Assembly: GCA_965371805.1 (NCBI GenBank)
Contig: CBDUZW010000011.1
Coordinates: 34,777-98,776, forward strand
From: JAOZTV01 sp965371805
GTDB taxonomy: Bacteria > Acidobacteriota > Aminicenantia > UBA2199
Direction of reading: 5' to 3'
Length of the DNA: 64,000 nucleotides
The translations under genes and the position numbers were made by a program. The notes below the pieces were generated by a model. That model saw nothing but the letters and a program-made list of their open reading frames with translations, did not search any database and was not told where the DNA came from. This document shows, one piece after another, positions 60,168 to 64,000 of this stretch (positions are counted from its first letter, which is position 1; each line of letters begins with the position of its first letter).

Positions 60168-61094
60168 ATGAGTAAAATTTTAATTGCAATACCTAACATC
60201 TGTGAAGGGAAAGACAAAACATTTATTGATTCCCTGGAAGCTAAATTAAAAGAAGTTAAAAACCTTGAGATCCTTGATATTTCAATGGATAGTGTTAGGA
60301 ACCGAACAGTATTTGCCTACACTGGTTCCATAGATGCTCTTGAAGAAGGCGGTCTGATTATATACGAAATGTCTCTCCAACATATTGATATGCGTAAACA
60401 TAAGGGAGAATACCCAAGAATAGGAGCTGTGGATTCTTTTCCATTTGTACCTTTAAAGGGAATAACAATGGAGGAAGCTGTAAAATTTTCTCTGGATTTT
60501 GGAAAAAAAGTAGGTAAGGCCTTCAATATCCCTGTATATATGTTCAGTGAATCAGCAAGATTTCCATTAAGAAAGTTTATTGATGATATAAGAAGAAATG
60601 AGTACGAAGGACTCGAAGAGCAGTTAAAGGACCCAAGATGGAAACCTGATTTCGGATCTGATACTTTTAAGGTTGATTCAGGTGCAACAATTATTGGAGC
60701 TAGATATCCAATGGTTAGTTTTAAAATATTCTTAAATACGAATAACATTGAAATTAGTAAAAAAATATGTAGTGCAATCCAATACGAAACAGGTGGCCTT
60801 AAACATATTAAATCCTATTCAGGTATAGACGAAACTAAAGATCTTGCTCAGATCACTATAGCTTTATCAAACTATGATGTAACCCCAATGTATCAGGTTA
60901 TCGAAGGTGTAAGAACAGAGGCAAGAAGATTTGGTCTCACAATAGTTGAGGTTGAAATGATCGGTCTAATACCAGAAAAGGCATTCCTTGACTCAGCAAT
61001 GTACTATATGAATATAAATAATTTCTCTCTTAATAATATTCTTGAAACCAATATCCAGGAGCATCTTAATGAGAAAATGTTTTTTGTTAAATAG
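60168..61094 (+). CDS. Glutamate formimidoyltransferase-like protein, catalytic His replaced
   Basis: A 308-residue protein covering both subdomains of the formiminotransferase (FtcD N-terminal) fold: AIPNICEGKD, DSVRNRTVFAYTG, IDMRKHKGEYPRIGAVDSFP, ARFPLRKFIDDIRRNEYEGL, RWKPDFG and PMVSFKIFLNTNNIEISK. Classical enzymes transfer the formimino group from formiminoglutamate to tetrahydrofolate using His82 in the EHPR motif; here residue 82 is Tyr (EYPR). The fold and folate region look intact, so the function may have shifted. AAAGGAG precedes the ATG. Confidence 0.85.
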   Translation: MSKILIAIPNICEGKDKTFIDSLEAKLKEVKNLEILDISMDSVRNRTVFAYTGSIDALEEGGLIIYEMSLQHIDMRKHKGEYPRIGAVDSFPFVPLKGITMEEAVKFSLDFGKKVGKAFNIPVYMFSESARFPLRKFIDDIRRNEYEGLEEQLKDPRWKPDFGSDTFKVDSGATIIGARYPMVSFKIFLNTNNIEISKKICSAIQYETGGLKHIKSYSGIDETKDLAQITIALSNYDVTPMYQVIEGVRTEARRFGLTIVEVEMIGLIPEKAFLDSAMYYMNINNFSLNNILETNIQEHLNEKMFFVK

Positions 61095-61149
61095 TTTTTA
61101 TATAAGCTGTAATAAAGAGGTAATAGGATCCAAATTAATGCAGATGCTT

Positions 61150-61269
61150 TTAATTAACTATCCATGAATAAATATAATTAGATATAATGAGAAAGATAAT
61201 CAATAAAATGAAATCAATTATAGAAAATGGCTCTATTTTTTTTAAAATGTTCTTTAGCTTTTTTTTCAT
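61150..61269 (-). CDS. Small single-pass membrane protein (39 aa)
   Basis: AGAGGA is placed 5 bases before ATG 61269. The frame reads MKKKLKNILKKIEPF, then a hydrophobic stretch IIDFILLIIFLIISNYIY and ends at TAA 61150. Basic N-terminus plus one helix is typical of small membrane proteins. Family unknown. Confidence 0.5.
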   Translation of the reverse strand: MKKKLKNILKKIEPFSIIDFILLIIFLIISNYIYSWIVN

Positions 61270-61418
61270 ATAAGTCCTCTACTGTCAATTTTCTTAATTT
61301 AATATTTTATAAGATCAAAATGTAAAAAAAACATTACATATGTAACTTTCTCATTTTTAGTACTTTACACCTATAAATATTTAAAACAAAAAGTTTAATT
61401 AATCACATAATTATTCAG

Positions 61419-61586
61419 ATGAAAAAAAGTAATATATTTCTTGTGATCAGCTTTTGCTTAGCCACATTTTCTATTAATGTTAATTTATATTCAAAATATG
61501 ATTTCAGTAAATTTCATTATTTTCCTGAAAATGATGATACCAAAGTTTTGACTATCTATTCAATTTATCATGACAGTAGTGAATAA
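61419..61586 (+). CDS. Short exported ORF (55 aa), probably truncated
   Basis: MKKSNIFLVISFCLATFSIN looks like a signal peptide, followed by YSKYDFSKFHYFPENDD and a stop at 61584-61586. Reading through the TAA continues SIKNWYNSKWQVFL, so this may be the beginning of a decayed exported protein. No strong Shine-Dalgarno. The rest of 61095-61717 holds only this ORF and the small membrane ORF. Confidence 0.35.
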   Translation: MKKSNIFLVISFCLATFSINVNLYSKYDFSKFHYFPENDDTKVLTIYSIYHDSSE

Positions 61587-61717
61587 AGTATAAAAAACTG
61601 GTACAATTCCAAATGGCAGGTATTTCTGTAACAGATCCCTGCTCAATAATTGCGATAGAGATAATGACAATACTTAAATTTAAATAAATTTATAAATATT
61701 TATAATTTATTTTTTAT

Positions 61718-62647
61718 TCATTGTATTTTATTTTTAATCTTTATTTTATTAATTATAGTTGAACTAATCCAATAGATTGACGGAAACCAATCAGTTTTAA
61801 TATGGGGTGCACTAAAAAAAATCAACCTTCCATCAGGCGAAATCGACGGAAAGCTTTCTTCATTCTTACTGTTCACCTCAGGTCCAAGATTATATGCTTT
61901 TGACCAATTTCCCCGTTTATCCTTAAAACTGACATAGATATCACCAAGCATTTTCTCACTGAAATTGTCATTTCTTCCAGCGGAATAGAAGATCATGTAA
62001 CTGCCATCCGGAGATATCACTGGTTCAACATATACCGCATCATCTGTATTCAAATTTCCGATTCTTTCTGCTTTCGAATATGTTTTCCCATTAAATGCTG
62101 CTCTGTATATATTATTCTTGCCATTTTTATTAGGAGCATTATAATATATAAATCCGTCATCAGAAAAAAACGGATTCCAATGACTCGATACCTTAGCCGG
62201 TCTGTCAAAATTTACATCCGCTCCCCACTTATTTCCCATTTTTTTTGATACCCATAAATCATATGTTACATCATTTGAAAGATGCTTTTTTCCTGCTGTA
62301 ATCTTTTCAAAATACCGGTACTTTCCATTAAATGAATACAAATATCGATTTTCGACCTTTACCGGTTTTTGTAGAATACCATTTAGATTTTTGCACACAT
62401 AATTAACTGCCCCTTTTCCCAGTATAAACCGGCGAAAATAAAGATCAGAGGTTTCAGGATCAATTGAAACACCGGCTTCAATCCCCTTTTCTGTTGAAAT
62501 AAAATCCTTAAAAAAAATGACTGCTTTTTCATCCGGATACAGTTTACCGTATAATTTTTTATCCCCGGATCCATGGGATGCTTGAATGAAAAAAAGATTT
62601 GAAAACAGCAAAACTGCAATAATTACATATTGATTTTTTTTATTCAT
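61718..62647 (-). CDS. Exported PD40/WD40-like beta-propeller protein
   Basis: A 309-residue protein with a signal peptide (residues 1-~25) and PD40-type blades: HWNPFFSDDGFIYYNAPNKN, VEPVISPDGSYMIFYSAG, and FPSISPDGRLIFFSAP, the ISPDG-FFSA pattern also found in TolB-like and OmpA-associated proteins. GAGGAGG lies upstream. Probably periplasmic or surface protein. The gap 62648-62912 shows no gene. Confidence 0.88.
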   Translation of the reverse strand: MNKKNQYVIIAVLLFSNLFFIQASHGSGDKKLYGKLYPDEKAVIFFKDFISTEKGIEAGVSIDPETSDLYFRRFILGKGAVNYVCKNLNGILQKPVKVENRYLYSFNGKYRYFEKITAGKKHLSNDVTYDLWVSKKMGNKWGADVNFDRPAKVSSHWNPFFSDDGFIYYNAPNKNGKNNIYRAAFNGKTYSKAERIGNLNTDDAVYVEPVISPDGSYMIFYSAGRNDNFSEKMLGDIYVSFKDKRGNWSKAYNLGPEVNSKNEESFPSISPDGRLIFFSAPHIKTDWFPSIYWISSTIINKIKIKNKIQ

Positions 62648-62912
62648 AATTCTATGTCCTCCTCAATGAACATTTAATAATACATTTTATCACTTATTCA
62701 GAAAAGTATTCTGTTGTGAACAAATTAATAGTATCTTAAATACATTGATTATTAAATGAGTATAAAGTACTAAATAATTGAAAGTGACAGTTGTCATTAG
62801 GGAACTTTCTTCTAAATATTTTAAATTTTATTGTTTTTTATCATTTTTTTAGTTCAATAACTTAAGTTTTTAATTACAAACCCAAAATAAGACAAAACTC
62901 ATAAAAACAATG

Positions 62913-63923
62913 TTATATTTTTGTTACCCTAAGTTTCCATTCTTCATTTTCAATATCCTCTTCTATTTGAAAAACTGTGTCATTGCAAATAGTGTATGGA
63001 TAGGATGTCCTGGAGTTTATCATTGATAAAGGAAAAAAAATTTGTTTAAAAAAATCACCACTTGATTTAAAAACAAGTAATTCAGTTTTATTCTCTTTTT
63101 TTTTATATGTAACAGCATATAATTTATCTCCTGATACAAATATGTTTCTAATTGCAGGAAAATGAGATGCAAATTTGAATGGTTTTAATATATGCATATA
63201 TTCTTTTGTTGTTGGATTCTTTTTCATTGAATCAATAGTGTCTTTTTTATCTTTCTCCATAACTTTAACTCTATTATATGGATATTTTATAGTGCGCAAT
63301 AGTTTAAGTTTTTCATCAAATACATTTATACTAAATTCATTTCCCCAGGCAGTAAATAATTTATTATTAGAAACAGAATGCGCTGTTGAATATGTAAAAA
63401 TATCCATTCCTTTCCCATACTGAAAAACATCCGGCATCTTCACTATCTCTTTAACTAATTGTTGACTTTTGTCATATACCCTTAAACCCCTGAATCGTTT
63501 TTTCTCCTGAGATATAAACATGCCCACATAATTATTCCCGATTTTTCTTGTATCTGATAATGCTGGATTTACATAAAACTTCATCTCTTTTATAAATTCC
63601 CCTTTTTTTGTAAACCATGAGACCTTTCCTTTGCTATAAATAATAATATTTTTTGTACTAACATCCAAAAATAGGTCACTGGCTTCACGTTTATTTATTT
63701 TAAATTCCTGTGGACCTTCTCCACTTTTCCCAAATTTTTTCACCAATTTAAAATCTTTTTTTGAATATATATATATAGATGAATTCTCTGTCACATAGAT
63801 TTGTGATTCATCTACTAAAATAGATTCCGGTTTATTCAAATCCTCCATGAGGAACAAATTTGATTCAGCTATCAATCCTGATAAACTCAAAATAATTAAA
63901 ATTATAAACAAGTATTTTCTCAT
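62913..63923 (-). CDS. Exported 6-bladed beta-propeller protein
   Basis: A 336-residue protein with a signal peptide (RKYLFIILIILSLSGLIA) and NHL-like propeller repeats: LNKPESILVDESQIYVTENS, KKFGKSGEGPQEFK, which is the hallmark of the 6-bladed propeller family common in Bacteroidota and other Gram-negatives. Function unknown; likely extracytoplasmic. AAAGGAG precedes the ATG. Confidence 0.85.
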   Translation of the reverse strand: MRKYLFIILIILSLSGLIAESNLFLMEDLNKPESILVDESQIYVTENSSIYIYSKKDFKLVKKFGKSGEGPQEFKINKREASDLFLDVSTKNIIIYSKGKVSWFTKKGEFIKEMKFYVNPALSDTRKIGNNYVGMFISQEKKRFRGLRVYDKSQQLVKEIVKMPDVFQYGKGMDIFTYSTAHSVSNNKLFTAWGNEFSINVFDEKLKLLRTIKYPYNRVKVMEKDKKDTIDSMKKNPTTKEYMHILKPFKFASHFPAIRNIFVSGDKLYAVTYKKKENKTELLVFKSSGDFFKQIFFPLSMINSRTSYPYTICNDTVFQIEEDIENEEWKLRVTKI

Positions 63924-64000
63924 TCTATCTCCTTTGCATTTTAAGAGTAATTACAAAAGTTTATTTAGTAAAACCTTCATAATCCTTTATATAAAAGACT

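Noticed and set aside
1..64000. CRISPR arrays, tRNA or rRNA genes, insertion sequences
   Set aside because: No regularly spaced repeats, tRNA-like T-arm/CCA patterns, or transposase frames were found by reading.

Overview
The window is strongly AT-rich, uses the standard genetic code (TGA acts as a stop in many intact genes) and has a Gram-negative-type gene set: lipoproteins with lipoboxes, exported beta-propeller proteins, a monofunctional peptidoglycan glycosyltransferase, and a biotin-dependent, Na+-pump-type decarboxylase module that suggests an anaerobic fermenter. I cannot place the organism from sequence alone; a deep-branching anaerobic Gram-negative lineage fits. I saw no tRNA, rRNA, CRISPR array or transposase.

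Layout. 0-5.5 kb: a WYL regulator (cut by the window edge), a phospholipase-D-family gene interrupted by a stop codon, and an ABC-2 export operon. 5.6-15.2 kb: a defence island. It holds an AbiE-type pair whose toxin gene has two frameshifts, a PIN-toxin remnant, a five-gene block (two DNA cytosine methyltransferases, a Vsr endonuclease, a protein with two GHKL ATPase modules including a histidine-kinase core, and a receiver-domain protein), a MazEF-like pair, and a decayed end of a C69 dipeptidase gene. 15.3-22.8 kb: C69 dipeptidase, then a sensory operon (GAF-HisKA protein without a kinase domain, TPR protein, histidine kinase, sigma-54 response regulator). 23-27.7 kb: aminotransferase, MORN-type protein, dGTPase and a fused endonuclease III-exonuclease III. 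27.9-37.3 kb: a second accessory region with VapBC, several unknown proteins, a family of proteins sharing one N-terminal zinc-ribbon cassette, a SIR2-like protein, a 12-G tract, and remnants of PIN, CGGC-domain and class D beta-lactamase genes.

37.4-54.6 kb is mostly a conserved housekeeping block on the minus strand: DUF985 cupin, Ycf46-type AAA ATPase, peptidase T, topoisomerase subunit A, TPR lipoprotein, FHA-GAF-adenylate cyclase, gpsA, plsY, rlmH, a sigma-54-type AAA protein with an altered Walker B, rsfS, nadD, obg, rpmA, rplU, coaX; mtgA lies on plus. 54.7-61.1 kb carries a ChaN-PDZ lipoprotein, then carboxyltransferase, OadG-like, biotin carrier and OadB-like genes, followed by a FtcD-like protein lacking the catalytic His. 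The last part holds small ORFs and two exported beta-propeller proteins.

The strongest candidate for an uncharacterised system is the 7.3-13.8 kb block, in which methyltransferase, double-GHKL kinase and receiver genes overlap as one translational unit and no conventional restriction enzyme is present. The second is the SIR2/zinc-ribbon operon at 28.8-35.7 kb. Broken genes are confined to the accessory regions; the core genes read full length.
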